Part shown: positions 17,551 through 24,887 of the stretch, in pieces | Numbering within the stretch: the first letter of the stretch is position 1 | Layout of the letters: each line of letters opens with the position of its first letter | Assembly: GCF_023534745.1 (NCBI RefSeq) | Contig: NZ_JAMHJQ010000016.1 | Location: 154,734-203,207, forward strand | Source of the DNA: Streptomyces sp. 35G-GA-8 | GTDB lineage: Bacteria > Actinomycetota > Actinomycetes > Streptomycetales > Streptomycetaceae | Length of the DNA: 48,474 nucleotides | Direction: 5' to 3' | Program-made: the position numbers and the translations under genes | Notes under the pieces: model-generated | The model's input: the letters and a program-made list of their open reading frames with translations, nothing else | Database searches by the model: none | What the model was told of the DNA's origin: nothing

Positions 17551-18995
17551 GCGCCTCGCCCCCTCGTGGGTACGTCGCTCACCGGCACGTCTCCCACCGG
17601 CACGTCGCTCACAGACACGTCCCCCGTCGGCACGTCTCCCGTCGGCACGTCGCTCGTCGGCACACCCCGCGCCAGTACGCGCTTGGCGCCGAACGTCGTG
17701 TGGAGCGCCAGGAGGGCCAGCACCCCGGCGCACACGAGAGCGGGTACGGCGGCCCCCGCGTGTGCCGTCAGCAGCCCGGCCAGCGCGGGCGCCATGGCGG
17801 CGGCCCCGCCCGCGGCGGTGGCGAGCACGGAGCCGGCGCGGGCCTGGAGTTCGGGCGGTGTCCCATGGATGGCGCGGGCCTGGAGGATCACGGTGGCGAG
17901 CGGCATGATCAGGCAGAACCCGCCGAACAGCGCTCCGTACGTCCACGGTTCCCCGGCCGTCGCGAGCGCGGCGGCGAGCGGGATCATCAGCCACGACACC
18001 GCCACGACCGCCCACGTGGGGCTGAGCCGACGGACGAGCCGGGGCGCGGCGAGCGAACCGGCGAGTCCGGCGGCGCCTGACAGTGCCAGGACCAGGCCCA
18101 TGGGCGTGCCGCCGTGGCCGCTCTCCTGCAAGGTGAAGACGGCGTCGTAGTACAGCGCGGCCAGTACGCCGTTGACGGCGGTGGTCCACACAAGGACCAG
18201 CCGTAGCAGGGGCGTTGCCCGGACGAGCCGGAATCCGGCGCTCGCCTCGGCGGCCAGGGCCGACCAGGTGCCCCGTACGGAACGACGCGCGGAAGGCCCC
18301 CCGGAGCGAGGCCCGGAGCGAGGCGCGGGGGGACGCCCGGAGCGAGGCGCGGCGCCGTCCGCCTTGAGGTTCGAGCGCATGGCCCGGACGCACACGGCCG
18401 TGACGGCGTACGAGACGGCGTCCAGCACGAAGGGCAGCGCGCGCGAAGCCTGGTACAGCATGCCGCCCAGGGCGGGTCCGGCGACCAGGGCGCCGCGGTC
18501 GCCCGCCTCCAGCCCGGCCACGACGCGTGGCAGGTTCTCGGGCGCGGAGATCAGGGCCACCGTGCCGCGCGCCGCCGCCTCGTAGCAGGCGGTGGCGGTA
18601 CGTTCCACGAGTACGGCGGCGAGCAGATGGACCAGCGACGGCCGTCCTTCGGCGACGGCGAGGGCCACGGCCACGGAGCCCATCGCGAGCGCCGAGACCA
18701 CCGCCGACCAGAACATCACCGGCTTTCGCGCGCCCCGGTCGGCCGGTACGGCAACGAGCGGGCCGAGTACCAGCCCGGTCGCCGTGGACACCCCCGCGAC
18801 CAGCCCCACCACCGCGGGCGAGTAGCCGAGCCCGAGCAGCAGCAGGGGCAGGACGACGCCGGACGCCTGGCTGCCGAGGGAGTCGGCGGCGTTCGCACAC
18901 CAGAAGAGCCGGACATCACGCTCGATGTCCTTGCTCCGGACGGGAGATACGGCCTGGACGCGCGAGCCACCCGTTTCGGGCACAGAAGATCCCAC
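17547..18995 (-). CDS. MFS exporter of RiPP cluster 1
   Basis: 482 residues, with about 10-12 membrane helices and the MFS loop 2-3 motif GPLVAVPADRGARKPVMFW. It resembles MFS_3/enterobactin-exporter-type drug efflux proteins. A cytoplasmic central loop is full of Arg/Pro/Ser repeats (PRSGRPPAPRSGPRSG), and the C-terminal tail after the last helix is a 15-bp minisatellite translated as SDVPTGDVPTGDV units. It is the first gene of the precursor operon and probably exports the mature peptide or gives self-resistance. The GTG at 18995 is supported by GGAGGG six bases upstream. Confidence 0.85.
   Translation of the reverse strand: MGSSVPETGGSRVQAVSPVRSKDIERDVRLFWCANAADSLGSQASGVVLPLLLLGLGYSPAVVGLVAGVSTATGLVLGPLVAVPADRGARKPVMFWSAVVSALAMGSVAVALAVAEGRPSLVHLLAAVLVERTATACYEAAARGTVALISAPENLPRVVAGLEAGDRGALVAGPALGGMLYQASRALPFVLDAVSYAVTAVCVRAMRSNLKADGAAPRSGRPPAPRSGPRSGGPSARRSVRGTWSALAAEASAGFRLVRATPLLRLVLVWTTAVNGVLAALYYDAVFTLQESGHGGTPMGLVLALSGAAGLAGSLAAPRLVRRLSPTWAVVAVSWLMIPLAAALATAGEPWTYGALFGGFCLIMPLATVILQARAIHGTPPELQARAGSVLATAAGGAAAMAPALAGLLTAHAGAAVPALVCAGVLALLALHTTFGAKRVLARGVPTSDVPTGDVPTGDVSVSDVPVGDVPVSDVPTRGRGA
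17571..17663. repeat. 15-bp minisatellite in the MFS gene
   Basis: About six imperfect copies of a 15-bp unit (ACCGGCACGTCTCCC and variants) encode repeating V-P-T/V-G/S-D on the minus strand. The period is a multiple of three, so copy-number change would lengthen or shorten the C-terminal tail without a frameshift. Confidence 0.85.
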
Positions 18996-19905
18996 GCGCA
19001 GCCCTCCCCGTTTCCGCCGTCGTCAGACTCGAAGTCACATGCGAAGCAGTGCTGTTCTCAGTGCTGTTCTCGACAAAGATGCGCAGAGAAAGATGCGCAG
19101 AAAACGTGCAGGAATTGCAACGCTCGGGAGCTTAACCAGGCCCCGATGTGAAGAACAAGGACGCCCGGACGAGGGCTGGTTCGATTTCGCACGGCCGGCA
19201 CAGGGGTACGCCGGGGCCTTCGTACAGCAGCATCGGAACGGTCGGTTCTTACCGCGTCCCGCGCCCGCGACCACGCGTCCGGCACGGGGAATTCGGATCA
19301 CGACGGCACGGCGCCCGGGGTTCCCGCTTCGCTTTGGCATTCGCGGCGCCGGAGAAATCATCCGCGCGGAAGGAGCCGCGTGGAGATCGTCGGCCGGATC
19401 GTCCACGACTGGACCGGACATAAGCCGGAATTCCCCGCTCCGCGCGGGGTACGGCGTCTGAACAGCGCGGGGAACGAGCCGGGAGGCCGTCGCACGGCCC
19501 GGACCACACGGCACGCCACAGCGCCCGCTCACGTCCGCCGCGCACCGTCGGGACCACCGCCGCGCACCCTCGTCCCCCCGGCCCCCGGCGCCGTACCGAG
19601 CCTTCCCGGTGGTGAAGGCAGCCACCCCGCCGACCCGCCGCACGACACGCACGAGCGCGCGTCACGACCGTACGGAAAGGAGCCCGGCGGACGCGCCCCG
19701 GCCCACGCGATATCCGGAATCCCACCCCCCGAATCGAGACCGGCCCGCGCTACGCGCCCAACTTATTGGCCGGAAACGAACGCGATGCCCTGCGTGCGGC
19801 ACCTGGTCGTGGCCGGCCCAGGTGGGGCGGGCGCCATTGCCGGGAGGGGCACTAGATTTGAGATCTGCCGCTTGCCACCGTCAACGCCTGGGAGCGTACG
19901 AGCCC
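18996..19905. other. 910-bp region with no convincing gene; likely promoter region
   Basis: Open frames here are Arg/Pro/Ala-rich strings with no recognisable domain or ribosome binding site. Parts, such as 19040-19120 and 19290-19420, are less GC-rich than the neighbouring genes. It holds the promoter of the RiPP operon transcribed leftward and, near its right end, that of the SUKH module transcribed rightward. Confidence 0.5.
19048..19101. promoter_or_regulatory. Twin direct repeats upstream of RiPP operon 1
   Basis: Two adjacent tandem duplications: AGTGCTGTTCTC at 19048-19059 and 19060-19071 (exact), then a 14-bp unit ending AAAGATGCGCAGA at 19074-19087 and 19088-19101 (13 of 14). They lie 53-106 bp upstream of the GTG start at 18995, where an operator or promoter belongs. 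A regulator binding the repeats is inferred; recent slippage duplication is the alternative. Confidence 0.45.
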
Positions 19906-20168
19906 GTGAACGAGCCGATCGATCCTGCGAACCCCGGTATCGACCACTTCGGGCCGCGCCACCCGTCCAGTTGCAGCGCTGGCTACGGCTGGGGGACGAC
20001 AAGGGTGCGGAGTTGCGCGTACGCCCCGACGGCGCCGTACAGGCGGTCGTACTGTCGGAGGTGATCCCGGACATGTATGTCAGTTCCTCGGTGGCTCTCC
20101 TGAACCGTTCGCTCCTCGCCCTCGACCGCGCCCTCCCGCGCATCGCCGCCGCCGACGGCCGTGCCTGA
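19906..20168 (+). pseudogene. Small SUKH/immunity-like protein broken by a frameshift
   Basis: The GTG at 19906 begins VNEPIDPANPGIDHFG, a plausible N-terminus, but the following conserved-looking part, VQLQRWLRLGDDKG... and PDMYVSSSVALLNRSLLALDRALPRI, is in the next reading frame. The shift falls within about 19951-19964 (GGGCCGCGCCACCC). The second half resembles the C-terminal motif of SUKH-like proteins (fV-N/S-S-S...L..L). Its TGA at 20166-20168 shares a base with the next ATG, so the operon layout is preserved. It is either a recent single-base indel or a sequencing error. Confidence 0.45.
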
Positions 20169-20323
20169 TGCCGGGCCATTACGGCGCGGTGTGGCTGCGT
20201 ACGGTGCTGCCGCACGCGGAGTTCACCCACAGCTTCGACTACGGAGAGACGGCGGAGTCGCGCGAGGCGGGTTTCAAGGAACTGATCACTGAAGCCGCCC
20301 GGCAGGCGCGGGAGGGTCGGTGA
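20168..20323 (+). CDS. 51-residue hypothetical protein in the immunity module
   Basis: Begins MPGHYGAVWLRTVLPHAEFTH and continues with FDYGETAESREAGFKELITEAARQ. The family is not recognised. It starts on the stop codon of the previous gene (TGATG) and ends overlapping the GTG of the SUKH-4 gene (GTGA at 20320-20323), so it is very probably translated by coupling. Such a tight three-gene arrangement suggests one functional unit, perhaps proteins acting with or against a polymorphic toxin. Confidence 0.5.
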   Translation: MPGHYGAVWLRTVLPHAEFTHSFDYGETAESREAGFKELITEAARQAREGR

Positions 20324-20949
20324 GCCCGGGAGGGACGGCGAGCGGAGGCGGTGCGACGACCGGAGGAGGCTCGCCGCCGATGTCGCGGGCGGGATCACGC
20401 CTCCTGCCGGACGTGATTGCGGCATTCGGCCTGGAGGGCGTCGTGCTCTTCCCGTACGCGGAAGCGGAATCGTCACCGCTTTCTGTTCCGGCGTCGTCCT
20501 TTCTGAGTCGCGTCGGAGTCCCGAACGACTACTTCTTCATCTCCAGGGGCGGTCCGGAGGAAGACGGGGGCGCGGTCGAGGAGTCCGTGCACGTCGGCTC
20601 GTGGGCCGCCGACGAGGATTTCAGTTTTGATGTGCCGGAGGAATGCAGGTCCTGGCTGATCGTGGGGCACTTCCCCTGTGCGGCCGCGGCCCTGAATCCC
20701 GCGGATGACCATGTCTATGCCTTCTCCTACGACGGTGACGGCAAGCCCGTCCTGATCCACCGTGACCTTGAGTCGCTCGTTCGATCCCTCATCACACTCA
20801 AGTACTTCTGTGAGGAGCGGGAGGAGAATGAGGACCTGGAACCGGAGGAGCTGCGGGCCAGGATCGATTCCTTCGACCGGCTTCCTTTCTCCGACGAAGC
20901 GTCGGAGTGGAACCGCATGTACGAGGAGATCGTGGACGGAATCTTCTGA
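20320..20949 (+). CDS. SUKH-4-like immunity protein
   Basis: 209 residues. After a Gly/Ser-rich start, the fold follows the SUKH-4 pattern: a strand LEGVVLFPYAEAE, FLSRVGVPNDYFFISRG, SWLIVGHFPCAAAALNPADDHVYAF, VLIHRDLESLVRSLITLKYF, an acidic stretch (EEREENEDLEPEE), and a terminal EWNRMYEEIVDGIF. SUKH proteins neutralise toxins of contact-dependent or secreted polymorphic systems. No toxin gene is visible in this window. The GTG start is inferred from the GTGA overlap; an internal ATG at 20380 (MSRAGSRLLPD) would remove the Gly-rich N-terminus and is equally possible. Confidence 0.7.
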   Translation: MSPGGTASGGGATTGGGSPPMSRAGSRLLPDVIAAFGLEGVVLFPYAEAESSPLSVPASSFLSRVGVPNDYFFISRGGPEEDGGAVEESVHVGSWAADEDFSFDVPEECRSWLIVGHFPCAAAALNPADDHVYAFSYDGDGKPVLIHRDLESLVRSLITLKYFCEEREENEDLEPEELRARIDSFDRLPFSDEASEWNRMYEEIVDGIF

Positions 20950-20993
20950 TCTCACCTTCGACCTGGGTCACCACGAACTCGTCGCGGGCTCCG

Positions 20994-21863
20994 TCAGCGG
21001 GCGGCGGCCAGTTCCGTCAGTGGGTCCAGTCGTACGGGGTTCCAGCCCAGTTGCCCGCGCGCTCGGGCGCCGGTGAATCGCTGGTCCAGTGCGAAGGCCT
21101 CGGCGATCGGCCCCATCTCCTTCGTCGCCTCGTCCATGGTCAGCCGGCGGATCGCGCCCGGCCTCCCCATGGCCCGGCTGAGTGCCTCGGAGACCTGGAG
21201 CGCGGTGGGGTTCCGGTCGCTGACGCCCGCGTAGACCGATCCGGCCGGGGCCGCCAGCGCGAGCACGTACAGCTCGGCAAGATCCTCGACATGTACCAGG
21301 GACCAGTGGTTGGAACCGTCCCCGACGACCGGGACAGCGCCCGCTTCCCGCCCGGGAGCCGCGTAGAACATCTCGATCAGACCGGCCGAGCGCCCGTACA
21401 CCAGGCCCGGCATCACCACCACGGGCCGCTCGCCCGTGGCAGTCCGGGCGAGGACGCGCCTCTCGTTCGCCAGGCGCCAGGCCGTCAGCCTCGGCGGGTT
21501 CAGCGGCGCGTCCTCGTCGGCGACCCCTGCGGTGTCGCCGTAGACCCATACCCCGCCGGTGTGCACGTACGGGCGGGCTCCCGCGCCGTCCTGCATCGCC
21601 TCGGCGGCGGCGCGGTCGACCTCGGCGGCGTCCGCACCGGCGTGCTGCCCCAGGTGCAGAACACCGTCCGCCCCGCGCGCCGCCTCGCGGAGCACGGCCA
21701 CGTCCGTCAGCTCGCCACGGACCGCGCTCGCACCCAGGCCGGTCACGACCCGGTCGGCGGCATCGCTGCGGACCAGCGCCGCGACCTCGATACCCCGCCG
21801 GACCAGCGCCTCGATGGTCGCCCGGCCGACGTATCCGGATCCTCCCGTCATGAAGACCTTCAT
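20994..21863 (-). CDS. NAD-dependent epimerase/dehydratase-family protein
   Basis: 289 residues. The N-terminus has the atypical-SDR nucleotide motif MKVFMTGGSGYVGRATIEAL (GxxGxxG) and ALVRSD at the end of strand 2. VHTGGVWVYGD and the downstream ERRVLART replace the usual YxxxK; no Tyr-x3-Lys is obvious, so the catalytic Tyr may be that of WVYGD. VYGRS, WSLVHVEDLAELY and the C-terminal GARARGQLGW follow the extended/atypical SDR pattern. GAAGGGA precedes ATG 21863. The substrate is unknown; sugar or small-molecule oxidoreduction is likely. Confidence 0.8.
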   Translation of the reverse strand: MKVFMTGGSGYVGRATIEALVRRGIEVAALVRSDAADRVVTGLGASAVRGELTDVAVLREAARGADGVLHLGQHAGADAAEVDRAAAEAMQDGAGARPYVHTGGVWVYGDTAGVADEDAPLNPPRLTAWRLANERRVLARTATGERPVVVMPGLVYGRSAGLIEMFYAAPGREAGAVPVVGDGSNHWSLVHVEDLAELYVLALAAPAGSVYAGVSDRNPTALQVSEALSRAMGRPGAIRRLTMDEATKEMGPIAEAFALDQRFTGARARGQLGWNPVRLDPLTELAAAR

Positions 21864-21878
21864 GATCGTTCCCTTCGT

Positions 21879-21921
21879 CGCCGGTGAACCCGGTCGCCGG
21901 TGAACCGGCCGCCGGTGAACC
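21879..21921. repeat. Three copies of CGCCGGTGAACC
   Basis: Exact 12-mers at 21879-21890, 21895-21906 and 21910-21921 (periods 16 and 15), 16-58 bp upstream of the epimerase start at 21863. They could be operator half-sites of a repressor, or slippage products. Confidence 0.6.
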
Positions 21922-22130
21922 GGTGGACTTCCTCGGCGGTGATCTCGGTACTACCGACTCTGCTCGCGACCGGGACCGGCGGTCCAGCGCCTCATCCGCC
22001 GCCCGTCCTACCCGACAGGTATAAGGCCAGGTCAGGTGGTTGCTGGTGGGATCGGCCGATCAGGTGAAGGGGTGGGCGGGTGATGTCGGCGATCGACGGA
22101 TTCGTCAACGTACCGCTGACGCGCGAAACG

Positions 22131-23678
22131 TCAGTCCGCGCAGTACATGTCCCGCGCCGGTCGCCGCCCCGAGGTGAGGAACTCGGTGACCGTACGGTCG
22201 CCGCAGGCGTTGCCATTGCCCAGATAGACACCGTGCCCGCCGTGGTCGACCGTCACGAGCCTGGCGCGGTCGCCGAGGGCCTCGCGCATCTTCAGTGCGC
22301 CGAAGTACGGGGTGGCCGGGTCCCGGAGGCTCTGGATCATCAGGATGTTGGAGGGGCCCTCGGCGGTGATGCGGGTGGGCTTCTCCGCCGGCGCGTCCTT
22401 CCAGAAGGAGCAGGCGAAGGCGTTCGCCGGCATCCCGGCCGTGAGCGGGTGCCGGACGCGGTCGGCGGCCACGGCGCGCTCGTACGCGGGGACGGAACCC
22501 GGCCAGCGCACGTCGTTGCAGATGACCGCGGCCGTCACCGCCGCGTCCTCGTCCCGCAGCGGCTGCGCCAAGTCGGCCGGCAGGACCGGCTTTCCGGCCG
22601 GGGCCATCGCCGCCCGGATGATCCGCGCCAGCTGGGGAAAGGAGGCGTCGCTGTAGAGGGCGTTCTGGAGTGCCTGCCGCAGCCGGTTGCCGGTCAGCGG
22701 GGTGCCCGGCGTGGTCGACTCCTTCGGTTCGCGGTCCAGCTTCGTCGCGAGCGCGAGGAACAACGGCTTTACGTCCTCGGTCCGTCGGGCCAGCCGGAGT
22801 CCCGGCTCTTCTTGCTCGCGGGCCGGATCCGCCGCCCAGGCCGCGAAGTCGGGGAACCGGTCGTCCGCGCCCACCGCCATGTTCGCCGCCCAGCCCCGCG
22901 CGACCCGGGCAGGGTCCGGGTCGCCGCTGCTGTCCAGCACCCAACGGTCCGTGTGCCGCGGGTACTTCTGCGCGTACACGGCCCCGACGTACGTCCCGTA
23001 CGAGACACCCCAGGCGGACAGCTTCTCCTCGCCCAGCGCCCGCCGGAAGCGGTCGATGTCGCGCGCCTCGTTCGCCGTGGTGAGGCTGCGCAGTACGGGT
23101 CCGCCGTTACGGGCACAGGCGTCGGCGATACGGCGGGACCGGGTGACGCTCTCGGTGATATCGCCGCCCGGCCCCGGCCAGGGGCGGAGGTTCACCAGGT
23201 CCCGGTCCGCCGCGTCGAGGCCGCAGCTCGCCTTCGTACTGCCGCCGACCCCGCGCGGGTCGAAGCTGACGATGTCGTACGCGCCCGCCATCTCCCTCCG
23301 CAGCGCGTCCCCCTTCTGCCCCAGCTGCCGCACCCCGGACCCGCCGGGCCCGCCGGGGATGAACAGCAGCGTCCCGCGCCGCGCCTCGGGCCGCTCGCTG
23401 CGGAGGCGGGACACGGCGAGGGTGAGCTGAGGGCCGTGCGGGTCGCGGTAGTCGAGCGGTACGGGCAGCTCGGCGCACTCCTGCGCGACGGGGGCGGGGT
23501 CGACGGACTGGGCCTGCTCGGCGGCCCCGGCCTGCTCGGCGCAGGGCCGCCAGTTGAGAGCGGGTACGGCGGTGGACGCTTGCGCACGGACCTCCGGGGT
23601 CACGACGGCGGTCAGGGTCGTGGCGACGCCTGCGGCCGAGAGGGCGAGGACGAGGGCTCTGCGGTGGTAAGTCGTCAT
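22131..23678 (-). CDS. Secreted alpha/beta hydrolase (S33, tripeptidyl-aminopeptidase type)
   Basis: 515 residues. The signal peptide MTTYHRRALVLALSAAGVATTLTAVV is followed by WRPCAE and VPLDYRDPHGPQLTLAVSRLRS, then the oxyanion motif IPGGPGGSG. The nucleophile is in GVSYGTYVG, Asp in SLRDPATPY and His in DHGGHGVY, all typical of the Streptomyces SlpD/tripeptidyl aminopeptidase group. A cap region with Cys residues (C..CNDVRWP, AFACSFW) is characteristic. It should act outside the cell on peptides or esters. ATG 23678 was chosen because it begins the signal peptide. Confidence 0.88.
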   Translation of the reverse strand: MTTYHRRALVLALSAAGVATTLTAVVTPEVRAQASTAVPALNWRPCAEQAGAAEQAQSVDPAPVAQECAELPVPLDYRDPHGPQLTLAVSRLRSERPEARRGTLLFIPGGPGGSGVRQLGQKGDALRREMAGAYDIVSFDPRGVGGSTKASCGLDAADRDLVNLRPWPGPGGDITESVTRSRRIADACARNGGPVLRSLTTANEARDIDRFRRALGEEKLSAWGVSYGTYVGAVYAQKYPRHTDRWVLDSSGDPDPARVARGWAANMAVGADDRFPDFAAWAADPAREQEEPGLRLARRTEDVKPLFLALATKLDREPKESTTPGTPLTGNRLRQALQNALYSDASFPQLARIIRAAMAPAGKPVLPADLAQPLRDEDAAVTAAVICNDVRWPGSVPAYERAVAADRVRHPLTAGMPANAFACSFWKDAPAEKPTRITAEGPSNILMIQSLRDPATPYFGALKMREALGDRARLVTVDHGGHGVYLGNGNACGDRTVTEFLTSGRRPARDMYCAD

Positions 23679-24025
23679 GCCCCAAGGGTTGTTGAGCCGG
23701 GACCCGCTGCCCATGCGGCAGGCATGACAGCGCGGCTGGGGGTAGCCCCCGCGACGGTACGACCGCGACCGACCGCAACCGACCGCGCCCCGGTGCGGCA
23801 CGCGCCGGCCGCGAGTGTCGCCCGTCAGCCCGGCCCAGCCCGGCCCGCTACCGGGCTGCCGGAAAGGCGGTGCGGTGGTGTCCTGGAAGAGGAGAGGGCA
23901 ACGGGCCTCAGAGCCTTCCGGCCCCGCCGGGCCCCCGGCTCCGTTCGATCCTGTTTGCCCCTGTTCGCTCCTGTTTCATTCCGTTTCCGTTTCCGTTGCC
24001 ATTCACTCCTGAAAGGTGGCGCTCC
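23679..24025. other. Divergent promoter region, no gene
   Basis: 347 bp between the S33 hydrolase and the SDR gene. The right end, 23950-24012, is pyrimidine-rich with repeated CCTGTTxxC and CCGTTTCCGTTTCCGTT units and is relatively AT-rich; it probably contains the SDR promoter. No open frame here looks like a gene. Confidence 0.5.
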
Positions 24026-24817
24026 ATGTCCACCGAAACCAGGTTCACAGAACGCTCCGCCAAGCCCCTGAACGGTCGTATCGCGGTGATCACCGGCGCC
24101 TCCAGCGGCATCGGCGAGGCCTCCGCCGAGCACTTGGCCGCCCTGGGCGCCACCGTCGCGGTCCTGGCACGCCGTGCCGACCGCTTGGACGAACTGGTCG
24201 CCCGGATCGACAAGGACGGCGGCACGGCGCTGGCGATCGCCGCCGATGTGACCGACGCCGCCGCGGTCCAGGCGGCGGCCGACCGGATCGACGCCGAGCT
24301 GGGTGGCGCTGACCTGCTGTTCAACAACGCCGGCGTCATGCTTCCCGCCCCGATCGAGGAACGGCGTACCGACCAGTGGCAGCAGCAGATCGACCTCAAC
24401 ATCACGGGTCTGATGAACGTCATCGGCGCGTTCGTACCCCAGCTGGTGAAAGCCGCCGGCGAACGCGGTGTGGCCGACCTGATCAACACCGCCTCCATCG
24501 CGGCGCAGAACATCTTCCCCAACTTCGCCGTCTACTCGGGCACCAAGGCGTACGTCACCCACCTGTCCCGGCACCTACGGGTCGAACTCGGCCCGAAGAA
24601 CGTCCGGGTCGCCGCGATCGAGCCCGGCATCGTCGGCACCGAACTACAGGACCATGTCACCGACGACGGCGCCCTGAACTGGCTGGAGGGCTCCAAGGAG
24701 ACCATGGACTGGCTGACCCCGCAGGACATCGCGCGGACCATCGGCTTCATCGCGACGCTCCCGCCCCGGGTCAATCTCCAGCAGGTCACCATCATGCCCA
24801 CCGGCCAGACCAGCTGA
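24026..24817 (+). CDS. Short-chain dehydrogenase/reductase
   Basis: 263 residues, classical SDR. The cofactor motif is TGASSGIG (near residue 24), NNAG is present (FNNAGVM), the catalytic Ser is in INTASIAA, and the YxxxK pair is in YSGTKAY. ARRADRLDEL after strand 2 suggests NADP(H) preference. ATG 24026 follows AAAGGTGG. The alternative upstream frame is low complexity. Monocistronic and convergent with the P450; the substrate is unknown. Confidence 0.88.
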   Translation: MSTETRFTERSAKPLNGRIAVITGASSGIGEASAEHLAALGATVAVLARRADRLDELVARIDKDGGTALAIAADVTDAAAVQAAADRIDAELGGADLLFNNAGVMLPAPIEERRTDQWQQQIDLNITGLMNVIGAFVPQLVKAAGERGVADLINTASIAAQNIFPNFAVYSGTKAYVTHLSRHLRVELGPKNVRVAAIEPGIVGTELQDHVTDDGALNWLEGSKETMDWLTPQDIARTIGFIATLPPRVNLQQVTIMPTGQTS

Positions 24818-24859
24818 CCTGCCCGTATGGGGCCAGGTGCGCGCCGCGGCGGACGCTCG

Positions 24860-24887
24860 GGTGATCACGGTGATCACGGTGATCACC
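24860..24887. repeat. Triple GGTGATCAC repeat at convergent gene ends
   Basis: Three exact tandem copies of GGTGATCAC (24860, 24869, 24878), each containing the palindrome TGATCA, plus a terminal C. The block overlaps the P450 stop (24885-24883) and follows the SDR stop by 42 bp. The near-palindromic whole can fold as a hairpin on either strand and may end both transcripts. Confidence 0.6.

Noticed and set aside
15100-18150. 1016-residue plus-strand open frame across cluster 1
   Set aside because: Lies opposite the peptidase and MFS genes, whose motifs are clear; its sequence is low complexity, a common effect of GC3-rich coding DNA.
19035-19652. 205-residue minus-strand frame in the 900-bp gene-free region
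   Set aside because: No recognisable domain, no ribosome binding site, Arg/Ala/Pro-rich composition; overlaps the duplicated promoter repeats.
20320-20949. Complete toxin-immunity pair at the SUKH module
   Set aside because: No toxin-like or secreted polymorphic protein is adjacent; only immunity-type genes are seen.
24860-24887. GGTGATCAC triple repeat as an operator
   Set aside because: It lies at the 3' ends of two convergent genes and overlaps a stop codon, so a terminator-like role is more likely than promoter control.
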